Shown piece after piece: positions 22,611 through 30,883 of a DNA stretch of 32,651 nt; the first letter of the stretch is position 1, and each line of letters starts with the position of its first letter. Source of the stretch: F1-20-MAGs119 sp964556145 (GTDB taxonomy: Bacteria > Actinomycetota > Acidimicrobiia > Acidimicrobiales > Ilumatobacteraceae); the NCBI GenBank assembly GCA_964556145.1, contig CAZKVD010000009.1, positions 1 to 32,651 of the forward strand, given 5' to 3'. A model generated the notes under the pieces. It was given only the letters and a program-made list of their open reading frames with translations, made no database searches and was not told the DNA's origin. The translations under genes and the position numbers were made by a program.

Positions 22611-24593
22611 ATGGATACGCAGCGCGACTTGATCGGCTTCGTCCTCGCCGGTCGCTACCGCCTCACATCGCGGCTCAGCCACGCCGCGACCGACGAGCCG
22701 CGAGGAATGTTCGACGCACTCGACGTTCGCACCAACGTCGCGGTGCGCGTTCGCCTGACTCCGCTCAACGACCTCGTCGACCCGCGATCGGCAAACCGTC
22801 GCTCGGTCGGTGACGCTCGTCGTGCGATCCAACATCACCTTCAACTCGCGTTGTCGACCAACCATCCGGCGCTTGCACCGATTTCCGACTGGGGTGACAC
22901 CGACCTCAACGGTGTGCGTTGTATCTACACGGTGCTCGGCCAGATGCCCGGTGGCAGCCTGCGCGAAATGCTCGACCGCGGTCGTCGATTGACACCGTCC
23001 CAGGCGTTGGTCGTCGGCCTCGACATTTGCCGGGCACTCCACGCCGTTCATGCCGCCGGGTGGGTTCACGGCGACATTCGGCCGGCAACCATTGTCTTCG
23101 ACGCCAACCGCAGGGCTCGTTTGGGGGGTATCGACACCCTGACCCCCGAAAACATTGGGGAAGCCGACATCGAGCGGGCCAGGTACGCCGCCCCCGAGGT
23201 GGGCCAGGGGAGCGCTGCCTCTCCGGCGTCCGACATCTATTCCCTTGCCCTCACCCTGGTCGAGGCCGTCACCGGTGAGGTCCCGTTCAATGCCGACTCG
23301 GTCACGGTTGCGTTGTCGAACCGCGTCGACAAGTTGCTTCCGGTCAACGCCGACCTCGGTCCGCTTGCAAGTCTTCTCGAGCACGCGGCACGGCCCGATG
23401 TCGCAAGCCGATTCACGGCGCGCGAGTTCGGCGAGGCGCTTGTCGCCATCGCCAAGCGCGTGCCGCGTCCCACCCCGATCGACGTCGTCGGCATCGACGA
23501 ACTTCTCGTGCCCATGCCAACCGTCGGTGTTATCGACCACGGAGATGCGGGCGATCCCACCGGTGAAGTGTCACGACCGATTCATACCGCGATCGACAAC
23601 GACAAGGATCTTGCCGCAGCATCGCGTGGTGCGGGCGTTGACGACCCGACCGGTGAGATTGCAGCCGCGCGAGTGTCGCGTCTGCGCGGTCGCAAAATTG
23701 TCGCCGTCGTCGCTGCGCTCGTGGTTGTCATCGGTGCCGTGGCGGGTTACTTCGTCCTGAAGAAGGACAGCCATCAGGTACCGGTACTCATCGGCCTCAC
23801 CCAGGGAGAAGCCGAGAATCTCATCGTCAACTTCGATTGGAAGCTCGACGTTCAGGAAGGCCGTAGCGACGTCGTCGAGACCGGTCAGATCATTTCGTCC
23901 AATCCGTCTGATGGCCTCATGCTCCAAGAGGGCAAGACGCTCACGATTGTCGTGTCGCAGGGCCCCACGTTCTCGACGCTCGAGGACTTCAGTTCCAAGA
24001 CCGTCGAAGAGGCGACACGGCGCATCGAGGAACTCGGTCTTGTCGCGGTTTCGGCGCGAATCAACGACGAAAACAGCCCCGCGGGAACGGTTCTCAAGTG
24101 GGCCGTGGCCGAACAGCCCGCGGCATCGGTGGGCGACCAGGTCGTCAAGGGAACCACCATCACGCTGACCGTCTCCGACGGCCCCGCCCCCCGCGTCGTG
24201 CCGGTGCTCATCGGCCTCGACCCGGCCGAGGCCGAGGCGAAAATCATCGAACTCGGTCTCACCGTCACAAAGCTTGCCGACGACATCGGCGACGCCGAAG
24301 CGGGCAAGGTCGGCGGGCAGATTCCCGCTGCAGGCGAAACCGTGCCGCGCGGTGGCAGCGTCAGCTATTGGGTGTCGAAGGGCAAGGAACTGACCACCAT
24401 CCCGTACGTGCAGATGGAGTACAAGGCGACGGTGGAAAAGCGTCTCACCGACGCGGGTTTCGTGATCGGCAACGTCACCGGCAAGGCGGCCACACACCGC
24501 CTGAAGAAGATGTTCATCGGTGGTGTCGAAGTGAAGAGCGGTGACGAGGCTTCGATGGGTGCAACCATCGATCTCGAGTACTACGGCGCATGA
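22611..24593 (+). CDS. PASTA-domain pseudokinase (Stk/PknB-like, catalytic residues lost)
   Basis: A 660-aa membrane protein with the layout of a PknB-type Ser/Thr kinase: kinase-like domain (~14-280), acidic linker with two DPTGE copies (~315, ~345), one membrane helix (~363-383), then four PASTA repeats (~388-450, ~452-525, ~526-590, ~590-660, the last degenerate) that would lie outside the cell and bind peptidoglycan or muropeptides. The kinase fold is retained (APE at 194-196, SDIYSLALTLVEAVTGEVPF), but the glycine-rich loop is missing (RLSHAATDEPRG), the VAIK Lys is R46, the HRD motif is HGD with K157 and N160 positions changed to Arg and Thr, and the DFG is GID (173-175). It is unlikely to phosphorylate. 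The start at 22611 abuts a gap, so a few N-terminal residues may be missing. Confidence 0.9.
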   Translation: MDTQRDLIGFVLAGRYRLTSRLSHAATDEPRGMFDALDVRTNVAVRVRLTPLNDLVDPRSANRRSVGDARRAIQHHLQLALSTNHPALAPISDWGDTDLNGVRCIYTVLGQMPGGSLREMLDRGRRLTPSQALVVGLDICRALHAVHAAGWVHGDIRPATIVFDANRRARLGGIDTLTPENIGEADIERARYAAPEVGQGSAASPASDIYSLALTLVEAVTGEVPFNADSVTVALSNRVDKLLPVNADLGPLASLLEHAARPDVASRFTAREFGEALVAIAKRVPRPTPIDVVGIDELLVPMPTVGVIDHGDAGDPTGEVSRPIHTAIDNDKDLAAASRGAGVDDPTGEIAAARVSRLRGRKIVAVVAALVVVIGAVAGYFVLKKDSHQVPVLIGLTQGEAENLIVNFDWKLDVQEGRSDVVETGQIISSNPSDGLMLQEGKTLTIVVSQGPTFSTLEDFSSKTVEEATRRIEELGLVAVSARINDENSPAGTVLKWAVAEQPAASVGDQVVKGTTITLTVSDGPAPRVVPVLIGLDPAEAEAKIIELGLTVTKLADDIGDAEAGKVGGQIPAAGETVPRGGSVSYWVSKGKELTTIPYVQMEYKATVEKRLTDAGFVIGNVTGKAATHRLKKMFIGGVEVKSGDEASMGATIDLEYYGA

Positions 24594-24602
24594 GCCACGG
24601 CC

Positions 24603-26048
24603 GTGCATGAGCAAGGGCCCGGTGTCGACGAAGTCGGCGTCGTGCCATGGCAACTCATCCGCGGCAAGCGATTCGTTCGCAAGGTTGCCCATCGAATCGG
24701 TTTGAACCGCGCGTGGGCGACGTTGATCGTCGTCCTGACGGGGCTATTCGCCGTCAGTGCCACCATCACGGTGCTCGTTGTCTCGCTCGACACCATCGCC
24801 ACCGACCTGAACACCGAAACATCCACCATCAACTGGGCGCTCACGGGTCCGATGCTCGCTTTCGGAGTCGTCGGTCCTGCGTTCGGCAAGGCAGGTGATC
24901 TCTGGGGCCACAAGCGTCTCTTTCTGCTCGGCCTGTTGGGTGCGACGATCTTCGCCGCGCTCACTGCCGTGGCATGGAACGCGACGACGATGATTCTGTT
25001 CCGCACGTTGTCGGCCACGGCCGGCTCGGCGACCGGGCCTGCTGCGATGGCGTTCATCAATCGCATGTTCGAGCCCGAAGAACGCGTGCGGCCGCTCGGG
25101 TTCTGGAGCTTCACAACCGCGGGAGCGCCGGTGCTCGGTGTTGTCCTCGGTGCGCCGATCGTCGAATCGATCGGTTGGCGCATGATTTTCGTCGTCCAGG
25201 CGCCGTTGCTTGCAGTCGCGCTCCTCGTTGCTTGGCGTCTGTTGCCGGAAACCGACCGCCAGACGAACGTCAAATTCGACCTGCGGGGCTCGGCGGTTCT
25301 CGGTCTCGGCGCAACGTCGTTGCTTCTCGCCATCAACCGCGGTCATTCGTGGGGTTGGACCAGTGCGCCGGTGTTGGCACTTCTCGTCGTGGGTGCGTCG
25401 GGCCTGTGGTTGTTCTTCCGAGTTGAACGTGGTGCCGAAGCCCCGTTGCTTCCCATGCGGTGGCTGCGCACCCGAAACGTCGTGTTCCCCACGCTCAGTC
25501 AGGCACTCATCAACTTCGCCTACATGGGTGGATTCTTTGCCGTACCGCAACTGCTCGAAAAGGGTCTCAACTATTCGACGTCGCACATCGGCTGGCTGAT
25601 CATCGCGCGGCCATTGACGTTCTCGATCGTGGCCGCCGGGGCGAGCATCATCACGCTGCGCATCGGTGAACGCTCGAGTGGTGTCATCGGCGCTTCGGCA
25701 ACGATCGTCTCCATGTTCGTGCTCAGCTCGGTGGGCGTCGGTTCGTCGGACCTTGTCATCGTGCTCGGTCTCGCCTTGACGGGTGTCGGCTTGGGTGTTG
25801 CCGGGCCCGCGATGACCGGACTGTTGTCGAGTGCAGTCGATCCCGAGGACATCGGAACTGCGGCGGCATTCCAGCAGTTGATGACGCAGCTGGGGGCGGT
25901 CACCGGCACCACGGTGATGACGATGGTGCACGAATCGACCCTGTCGCGGGGCGTTGTCGAAAGCTACGGCTACGCGCTGTGGGTGGGCGCTTTTGCGGCG
26001 TTCCTCGGTCTTCTCGCTGCTCTTCGGGTGAAGCCTCTGCGGCGCTAG
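24603..26048 (+). CDS. DHA2-type MFS exporter (EmrB/QacA family)
   Basis: Drug:H+ antiporter of 481 aa, predicted to have 14 membrane segments. Motif D1-like LDTIATDL (~63), motif A GKAGDLWGHKRLF (~97), and motif C-like TAGAPVLGVVLGAPIVESIGW (~170-190) are present. It exports unidentified compounds. An unusually basic cytoplasmic N-terminus of ~38 residues (IRGKRFVRKVAHRIGLNR) precedes the first helix. GTG 24603 is nine bases after the pseudokinase stop, so the two are probably one operon. The C-terminus overlaps the next gene's -10 box by its TAG stop. Confidence 0.9.
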   Translation: MHEQGPGVDEVGVVPWQLIRGKRFVRKVAHRIGLNRAWATLIVVLTGLFAVSATITVLVVSLDTIATDLNTETSTINWALTGPMLAFGVVGPAFGKAGDLWGHKRLFLLGLLGATIFAALTAVAWNATTMILFRTLSATAGSATGPAAMAFINRMFEPEERVRPLGFWSFTTAGAPVLGVVLGAPIVESIGWRMIFVVQAPLLAVALLVAWRLLPETDRQTNVKFDLRGSAVLGLGATSLLLAINRGHSWGWTSAPVLALLVVGASGLWLFFRVERGAEAPLLPMRWLRTRNVVFPTLSQALINFAYMGGFFAVPQLLEKGLNYSTSHIGWLIIARPLTFSIVAAGASIITLRIGERSSGVIGASATIVSMFVLSSVGVGSSDLVIVLGLALTGVGLGVAGPAMTGLLSSAVDPEDIGTAAAFQQLMTQLGAVTGTTVMTMVHESTLSRGVVESYGYALWVGAFAAFLGLLAALRVKPLRR

Positions 26049-26051
26049 CGT
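26046..26051 (+). promoter_or_regulatory. -10 box TAGCGT overlapping the upstream TAG stop
   Basis: TAGCGT, 8 bases before ATG 26060; the TAG is the DHA2 exporter stop. Confidence 0.6.
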
Positions 26052-26059
26052 TTGCCGTG

Positions 26060-26536
26060 ATGATTCGCAAAAAGTTCCTGTTCGTTGCGCTTGCGATTGC
26101 TGCGCCGATTTGTGTGGTTTCGTGCAGCAACGACGGTGAAGACCTGCTGCTGTCGGGTGGTGCCAAGAATTTCACGATGGACCCGAAGTACACCGAGTTC
26201 TGTGCGGCCTACGACAACCTCAACATCGCGTTGAACGACATGTCCAAGGCCGGGTCCGACCAAGCGTCGTTCGAAGTCGTGTTGAAGAAGAGTGCGGCCC
26301 TTGTTGAAGTCGCTCCCGACGACATCGCCGACGCGGTGCTGACCAACGACGCAATCCTGAATGCGATGAATGCGGCTTTCGCCCAGCGCAAGTATGACCA
26401 GGCGACCATCACCACCGATGAGGGGCTTCGTCAAGAAGTGCAGGCGTTGTACGCGCAAAAGGGCTTGCCCGAGATGACCACGAAGTACTCGAAGTACCTC
26501 GTGAAGAATTGCGGAGTGTCGACCGAGGGCCAATGA
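26060..26536 (+). CDS. Putative lipoprotein of unknown function
   Basis: A 158-aa secreted lipoprotein. MIRKKFLFVALAIAAPICVVSC has a basic n-region, hydrophobic core and a lipobox VVSC, giving Cys22 as the lipidated residue. The rest is mostly helical, acidic, and has one more Cys pair (EFCAAY ~52; KNCGVS ~152), possibly a disulfide. No named family is recognised. A GTG one codon upstream (26057) is an alternative start. A long shadow frame upstream overlaps the exporter. Its own -10 box suggests separate transcription. Confidence 0.8.
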   Translation: MIRKKFLFVALAIAAPICVVSCSNDGEDLLLSGGAKNFTMDPKYTEFCAAYDNLNIALNDMSKAGSDQASFEVVLKKSAALVEVAPDDIADAVLTNDAILNAMNAAFAQRKYDQATITTDEGLRQEVQALYAQKGLPEMTTKYSKYLVKNCGVSTEGQ

Positions 26537-26540
26537 GCCA

Positions 26541-26569
26541 CGTCGCCGACCGGTGAGCGGTCGGCGGTG
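26541..26569. terminator. Strong hairpin between convergent genes (possible terminator)
   Basis: CGCCGACCG-GTGAG-CGGTCGGCG, a perfect 9-bp stem (26544-26566) that extends to 12 pairs with G-U wobbles. It lies between the lipoprotein and SCP2 genes. No U-run follows, so termination would not be the classical kind. Confidence 0.5.
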
Positions 26570-26577
26570 ATCACCAT

Positions 26578-26988
26578 CTATTCGGCGGTGATGACCTTGA
26601 TCTCGTCGGCAACGATCTTCGTGATGTCGGTTTGGGGAATTGCGGTTTGCATTCCCATCACCTTCATCATGTCGCCGGCAACCTTGATCTTGCCCGACAT
26701 GAAGGCTTGCATCCCCGCGGCCTGATCTTGGTTGACGAAGATCGCCTTGGCGGTTGCGTAGTCGGTTGTCACCGTTGCGTCAGCATCGGGCAGCTCGCCC
26801 AGTTCCATCACCATCTCGCCCGAGCTGGTGTCCATGTAACTCTTCACAGTTCCGTCCCCGAACGGGACATCGGTGATCACCTGGTTGATCTTGATGCTGA
26901 TGGTGATCATCGGCGCCTCGTCCTTGTACTTCTCGCGGATCTCTCGCGCGGCTGCGATCCATGCTTCGGAGAGGAACTGGTGCGACAT
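26578..26988 (-). CDS. SCP2 sterol-binding domain protein
   Basis: A 136-aa SCP2 (sterol carrier protein 2-like) protein. The fold signature is MVMELGELPDADATVTTDYATAKAIF followed by DQAAGMQAFMSGKIKVAGDMMKVMGM, the helix pair closing the hydrophobic cavity. SCP2 domains bind lipids or acyl-CoAs; a specific ligand is not known. The full protein is one domain with short flanks, typical for actinobacterial SCP2 proteins. ATG 26988 follows TAGGTT by 6 bases. The upstream gene is 19 bases away and divergently spaced only by that promoter. Confidence 0.92.
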   Translation of the reverse strand: MSHQFLSEAWIAAAREIREKYKDEAPMITISIKINQVITDVPFGDGTVKSYMDTSSGEMVMELGELPDADATVTTDYATAKAIFVNQDQAAGMQAFMSGKIKVAGDMMKVMGMQTAIPQTDITKIVADEIKVITAE

Positions 26989-26994
26989 GGCCTC

Positions 26995-27000
26995 AACCTA
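26995..27000 (-). promoter_or_regulatory. -10 box TAGGTT of the SCP2 gene
   Basis: TAGGTT on the minus strand, 6 bases before ATG 26988. Confidence 0.6.
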
Positions 27001-27007
27001 CCCAGAC

Positions 27008-28153
27008 TCAGGCGCCGACGGGAACGCCGGAGAGGCCCGCGTGTCGGTTTCCGGGAACCTGCACCAGGCCGGCATCGGCGATCACCGGCTCGGTGAGGTC
27101 GTGGGCCCAGTAGCGATCCGACGAGCCGATGTCGGAGGGCAACGTCACCGCGGGATGCGATGCCAAGCGAACATTGGCCCACCGCGCGACGCCGGTATCG
27201 AACATGCCGCCGATCCAGGCTCCGGCTCCGTGCTCGGCAACCTTGTTCAGCACGAGGACGCAGTCGAGATATCCGAAGCGCGCTGGCTTCAGTGTGATGT
27301 CGGTGCACTCGTGGTTCACCAACGCATCGAGTGCATCGGTCGCGTTTCGTACCCCTTCGTCGAGTGCCACGCGGATGCTGCCGGTTGCCACGAGCTGCTG
27401 GTGCGCGGCGGTGTCGTGCGGCGCGAATGGTTGTTCGATGATGTCGAGGCCGAGTTCGCCGAGCGATGCAAGGTGGTTCACGTCGTCGGTGGCGTATGAA
27501 CCGTTCGCGTCACCCAGCAGGATGATGTCCGAATCAAGGACCGCGCGCAGTTCACGGATCGTGTCGGTCGCCCGTAGGCCGGGGCCGATCTTCAACTTCA
27601 GCCGCGAGTATCCCTGCGAAACGGCGGTGAGGGCTCCGGCCACGACGAATTCAACGGCGTCGGTTCCGTCACTCACGGGCGCATTCGCAAGCGTCGCCCC
27701 GGCGAGGACTGCGCGCTTGGCCGGCGTGCCGAACAGTGATTCGAATGCTGTGCCAGTGGAACGAAGTTGCGCGTCGAGAACCGCGGTTTCCAGCGTTGCG
27801 ATGGCCATCGGATGACGGCTCGGCGCATCGGCGTCTGCCGCGGCAATCAACGTGCGCACCATGCCCGCGGTCAAGGTGCGACGTCCGGCCAGGGCGGCAG
27901 GAACGATGCGTTCCAGAAACGTTGCGGCTGCGTCGGCGGTTTCACCCGTGTAGCCGGCATCGTCGGGCGCACCACACTCACCCCATCCGGTCACGTGGTC
28001 GTTGGTGTGCAGCTCGACCAGCAGCACGCGACGCGACTCGTGGCGACCGTGGCTGGCCACGATCGGGGCCACAAGGTCGAGGTCGCGCCGATGGAGGCGG
28101 ATGGATCCCGCAACGTCGCCGATCTCGACCGGCGGCAGGGCGCTCAGGTTCAC
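27008..28153 (-). CDS. menC: o-Succinylbenzoate synthase-like enolase-superfamily protein (MenC)
   Basis: A 381-aa enolase-superfamily enzyme of the MLE subgroup, probably dehydrating SHCHC to o-succinylbenzoate in menaquinone synthesis. The catalytic Lys pair is in RLKLKIGPG (KxK), metal ligands in LGDANGSY, DIIEQPF and ALDEGVRN, and the second Lys in LKPARFG; IGGMFDTGVARWAN is typical of the MenC/N-acylamino acid racemase branch. NAAAR activity is an alternative. The frame extends three codons further to GTG 28162, but TAGCGT 7 bases before GTG 28153 makes the latter the better start. No other men genes lie in the window. Confidence 0.85.
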   Translation of the reverse strand: MNLSALPPVEIGDVAGSIRLHRRDLDLVAPIVASHGRHESRRVLLVELHTNDHVTGWGECGAPDDAGYTGETADAAATFLERIVPAALAGRRTLTAGMVRTLIAAADADAPSRHPMAIATLETAVLDAQLRSTGTAFESLFGTPAKRAVLAGATLANAPVSDGTDAVEFVVAGALTAVSQGYSRLKLKIGPGLRATDTIRELRAVLDSDIILLGDANGSYATDDVNHLASLGELGLDIIEQPFAPHDTAAHQQLVATGSIRVALDEGVRNATDALDALVNHECTDITLKPARFGYLDCVLVLNKVAEHGAGAWIGGMFDTGVARWANVRLASHPAVTLPSDIGSSDRYWAHDLTEPVIADAGLVQVPGNRHAGLSGVPVGA

Positions 28154-28160
28154 GCCGAAC

Positions 28161-28166
28161 ACGCTA
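28161..28166 (-). promoter_or_regulatory. -10 box TAGCGT of the MenC-like gene
   Basis: TAGCGT on the minus strand, 7 bases before GTG 28153. The alternative start GTG 28162 would lie inside it. Confidence 0.6.
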
Positions 28167-28243
28167 CGGCGTGACGGTTGGCGCCTTTACATTCCGCAAA
28201 GGATTGTGGCGATTGGCGGCCCCGCAGGCAGACTTGACGCCCT

Positions 28244-29815
28244 ATGGCGCGCATTCTCGTGACGGAAGAAATCGCCGACGGCGGGCTTGATCGCCTGCGT
28301 CAGGCCGGCCACGAGGTCGACATTCGCCTCGGTCTCGACCACGCGGCTCTGTTGTCCGCCATCAAGGGGGCCCATGCGCTCATTGTGCGCTCGGCCACCG
28401 ATGTCAATGCCGAAGTGCTGGCCGCCGGCGCCGACCTCGTGGTTGTCGGTCGTGCGGGCGTCGGGCTCGACAATGTCGATGTCGACACGGCCACGGCCCG
28501 CGGTGTCATGGTCTGCAACGCGCCCGAATCCAACATCGCCTCGGCCGCCGAGCAAACGATGGCACTGTTGTTGGCGATCGCCCGCAACGTTCCCCAGGCG
28601 CATGCAGCCTTGGTGCAGGGGCGGTGGGAGCGCAGCAAGTGGGAGGGTGTCGAACTGCTCGACAAGACCCTCGGCGTCGTTGGTCTCGGTCGTATCGGCA
28701 AACTCGTCGCCCAGCGCGCGGCGGCGTTCGGCATGCGCATCGTCGCATTCGACCCCTACATCTCTGCCGAGCGTGCCCGCCAGATGAACGTCGAACTGTT
28801 GCCGCTCGACCAATTGGTGGCCGAGTCCGACTTCCTCACGGTGCACCTGCCAAAGACCAAGGAGACCGTCGGCCTGATCGGCCGAGAAATGTTCCTCAAG
28901 GCCAAGCGCGACCTGCGTGTCATCAACGTGGCACGCGGCGGCATCATCGACGAGGCCGCGCTGTACGACGCGCTGAAGGAAGGCCTCATTGCCGGCGCCG
29001 CCCTCGACGTGTTCGCAAAGGAACCCACCACCGAGTCACCGCTGTTCACGCTGCCCAACGTCGTCGTCACACCGCACCTCGGTGCATCCACTCGCGAGGC
29101 GCAAGACAAGGCCGGCGATGCCATCGCCGACATGGTGCAACTCGCACTTGCCGGTGACTTCGTTCCGTACGCGGTCAACGTCAACGCAGCCGACGCCAAT
29201 GAAACCCTGAAGCCGTTCCTGCCACTGGCCGAACGCCTCGGCCGTTTGTTCGCCACGCTCGTCGGTTCTGTTCCGAAGTCGTTGGAAATCAGCGCGACCG
29301 GTGACATCGGCGGCTACGACACGCGCATCCTGACCCTCAGTGCGCTCAAGGGTTTTTTCGGCTCGCTGACCAGCGACCCCGTCACCTACGTGAACGGCCC
29401 GCAGATTGCGGCCGCAGCCGGCTGCGAAATCAAGGAAGCCAACTCATCGACGTCGACCAACGCCGACTACGTGAACTTGGTGACACTGCGCGCCGACGGC
29501 CACAGCATCGCCGCAACACTCGTCGGCCCGCGCCGCGAGGCACGCCTCGTGCTCGTCGACGACCACATCACCGACGTTCCGCCGGCCGACAACATGCTCG
29601 TCGTGTCGAACGACGACCGCCCCGGCGTCATCGGAGTCGTCGGCACGTTGCTCGGCAACCACAACGTGAACATCGCCGACATGGACGTGGGCAAGGCGCT
29701 CACGCCCGGCACCGCGTTGATGGTCATCGCCCCGACGGCCGAGGTTTCCGCCGAAGTGGTCGAGCAGCTCCGCGCCGCTCCCGGCATCTTGAACGTCGCC
29801 GTCCTCCACGCCTAA
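28244..29815 (+). CDS. serA: D-3-phosphoglycerate dehydrogenase (SerA, ASB + ACT type)
   Basis: First step of serine synthesis: 3-phosphoglycerate to 3-phosphohydroxypyruvate with NAD+. Length is 523 aa, the long type. The NAD-binding VGLGRIGKLVA (~148) is present; catalytic Arg in NVARGGIID, Glu in DVFAKEP, His in TPHLGAST. Residues ~315-440 are the ASB domain, and ~445-523 an ACT domain (VVSNDDRPGVIGVVGTLLGNHNVNIADMDVG), the serine-sensing site known in the mycobacterial enzyme. Upstream, CAGACT lies 9 bases before ATG 28244, a weak -10 candidate; TACATT at 28188-28193 is another. Convergent with pyrF, with a strong hairpin between. Confidence 0.95.
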   Translation: MARILVTEEIADGGLDRLRQAGHEVDIRLGLDHAALLSAIKGAHALIVRSATDVNAEVLAAGADLVVVGRAGVGLDNVDVDTATARGVMVCNAPESNIASAAEQTMALLLAIARNVPQAHAALVQGRWERSKWEGVELLDKTLGVVGLGRIGKLVAQRAAAFGMRIVAFDPYISAERARQMNVELLPLDQLVAESDFLTVHLPKTKETVGLIGREMFLKAKRDLRVINVARGGIIDEAALYDALKEGLIAGAALDVFAKEPTTESPLFTLPNVVVTPHLGASTREAQDKAGDAIADMVQLALAGDFVPYAVNVNAADANETLKPFLPLAERLGRLFATLVGSVPKSLEISATGDIGGYDTRILTLSALKGFFGSLTSDPVTYVNGPQIAAAAGCEIKEANSSTSTNADYVNLVTLRADGHSIAATLVGPRREARLVLVDDHITDVPPADNMLVVSNDDRPGVIGVVGTLLGNHNVNIADMDVGKALTPGTALMVIAPTAEVSAEVVEQLRAAPGILNVAVLHA

Positions 29816-29824
29816 ACGCTCTCC

Positions 29825-29879
29825 AGGGTTCTCGGTGTGTAATTACCCGTTTTTCGGGTAATTACACACCGAGAACCCT
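29825..29879. repeat. Perfect 25-bp inverted repeat between serA and pyrF
   Basis: Arms 29825-29849 and 29855-29879 are exactly complementary over 25 bases, with a TTTTT loop. The centre (GTGTAATTACCCG) is AT-richer than its surroundings. It may terminate transcription from both sides, but no U-run follows the arms. The length and perfection also suit a dispersed repeat (REP/BIME-like) or a small mobile-element remnant. Confidence 0.9.
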
Positions 29880-29891
29880 TCAGCGAATCCT

Positions 29892-30689
29892 CTAGTGGGG
29901 GAGGGTGGTGCTGGCTGCGTGGGCCGCTGCAGCGGCGAAATCATCGCCCGACGAGGCGTAAAGAATCGCACGCGACGAGTTGATGATCAGCCCGAAACCG
30001 TTTGACGCGCGGCCCACCCGCAGAACAGTTGCCGCATCTCCACCCTGTGCGCCGACGCCCGGAACGAGCAGCGGAATGTCGCCGACGATTGAGCGCACGC
30101 GGGCCAATTCGTCGGGATACGTCGCACCAACAACCAGGCCAACTTCACCCATCTTCGACCATTCATCGACGGCGCGTTGTGCAACGTGCTCGTACAGCGG
30201 CCGACCATCGATCAACTGCGACTGGAACGTGCCGCTGCCGGCATTCGATGTGCGGCACAAAACGATGACGCCACGACCCGGCGTCGACAGAAACGGCTCG
30301 AGCGAATCGGTGCCGAGGTACGGATTCACGGTGACTGCATCGGCGCCGTAGCGTTCGAACGCTTCGCGGGCGTACAGCTTCGCCGTGTCACCGATGTCTC
30401 CGCGCTTGGCGTCGAGAATCAGTGGAACGTCGGGATGCTCCGAACGAATGTGGTCACACACACGCTGAAGTTGTGATTCGGCTCCGACCGCTGCGAAGTA
30501 AGCGATCTGGGGCTTGAACGCACACGCGTATCGTGCCGTTGCATCGACAATCGAGATGCAGAAGTCAGCGATCGCATCCACGCGACCGTTCATTCCTGCC
30601 GGAAAACGGGATACGTCGGGGTCGAGGCCGACGCACAGCATTGAATCGGTGGCGTTCCACCGATTGTGCAGCTTGGTGAGAAAACTCAC
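29892..30689 (-). CDS. pyrF: Orotidine 5'-phosphate decarboxylase, type 2
   Basis: Decarboxylates OMP to UMP, the last step of de novo pyrimidine synthesis. Length is 265 aa, and it is the longer type 2 form. The active-site Asp-Lys-Asp is DAKRGDIG (D93, K95, D98); LCVGLDPD opens the barrel, and VNPYLGTDSLEPF and PGVGAQGGD follow, as in type 2. GTG 30689 was chosen because it overlaps the ferredoxin stop by four bases (GTGA) and the family begins MSFxxKL; a longer frame adds ten residues inside the ferredoxin gene. The gene is probably co-translated with the ferredoxin. Confidence 0.95.
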   Translation of the reverse strand: MSFLTKLHNRWNATDSMLCVGLDPDVSRFPAGMNGRVDAIADFCISIVDATARYACAFKPQIAYFAAVGAESQLQRVCDHIRSEHPDVPLILDAKRGDIGDTAKLYAREAFERYGADAVTVNPYLGTDSLEPFLSTPGRGVIVLCRTSNAGSGTFQSQLIDGRPLYEHVAQRAVDEWSKMGEVGLVVGATYPDELARVRSIVGDIPLLVPGVGAQGGDAATVLRVGRASNGFGLIINSSRAILYASSGDDFAAAAAHAASTTLPH

Positions 30690-30877
30690 TCTTCGATGGT
30701 GATCGCAGCCGTCGGGCACAGCTCGGATGCCTCGACTGCCTTTGCCTGAAGATCGCCCGTTGGCTCTTCCACGAGGATGTAGAGGAATCCGTCAGACCTG
30801 ATCTCGAAGATCTCGGGGGCCACCTGGGTGCATGCGCCGGTCGAGGCACACACGTCGAAGTCAACAACTACGCGCAT
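30686..30877 (-). CDS. [3Fe-4S] ferredoxin
   Basis: A 63-aa ferredoxin. Three cysteines are in place, at 10 and 16 (VCASTGACTQ) and ~54 (ELCPTAAI), the C-x5-C...C-P pattern of single-cluster [3Fe-4S] ferredoxins; the usual second Cys is Thr/Gly. These often pass electrons to cytochromes P450 in Actinomycetota, but no P450 is in the window, so its partner is unknown. The start ATG 30877 follows TAGTCT by 6 bases. Its stop overlaps the pyrF start. Placement with pyrF is unusual and may only be positional. Confidence 0.9.
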   Translation of the reverse strand: MRVVVDFDVCASTGACTQVAPEIFEIRSDGFLYILVEEPTGDLQAKAVEASELCPTAAITIEE

Positions 30878-30883
30878 GAGCCG

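Noticed and set aside
28188..28203. TACATT and AAAGGA before serA as promoter and ribosome binding site
   Set aside because: AAAGGA is 40 bases before ATG 28244, too far for translation initiation, and no in-frame start lies just after it. TACATT remains a weak promoter candidate only.
29825..29879. A classical Rho-independent terminator
   Set aside because: No T-run follows either arm; the only T-run is the loop itself.
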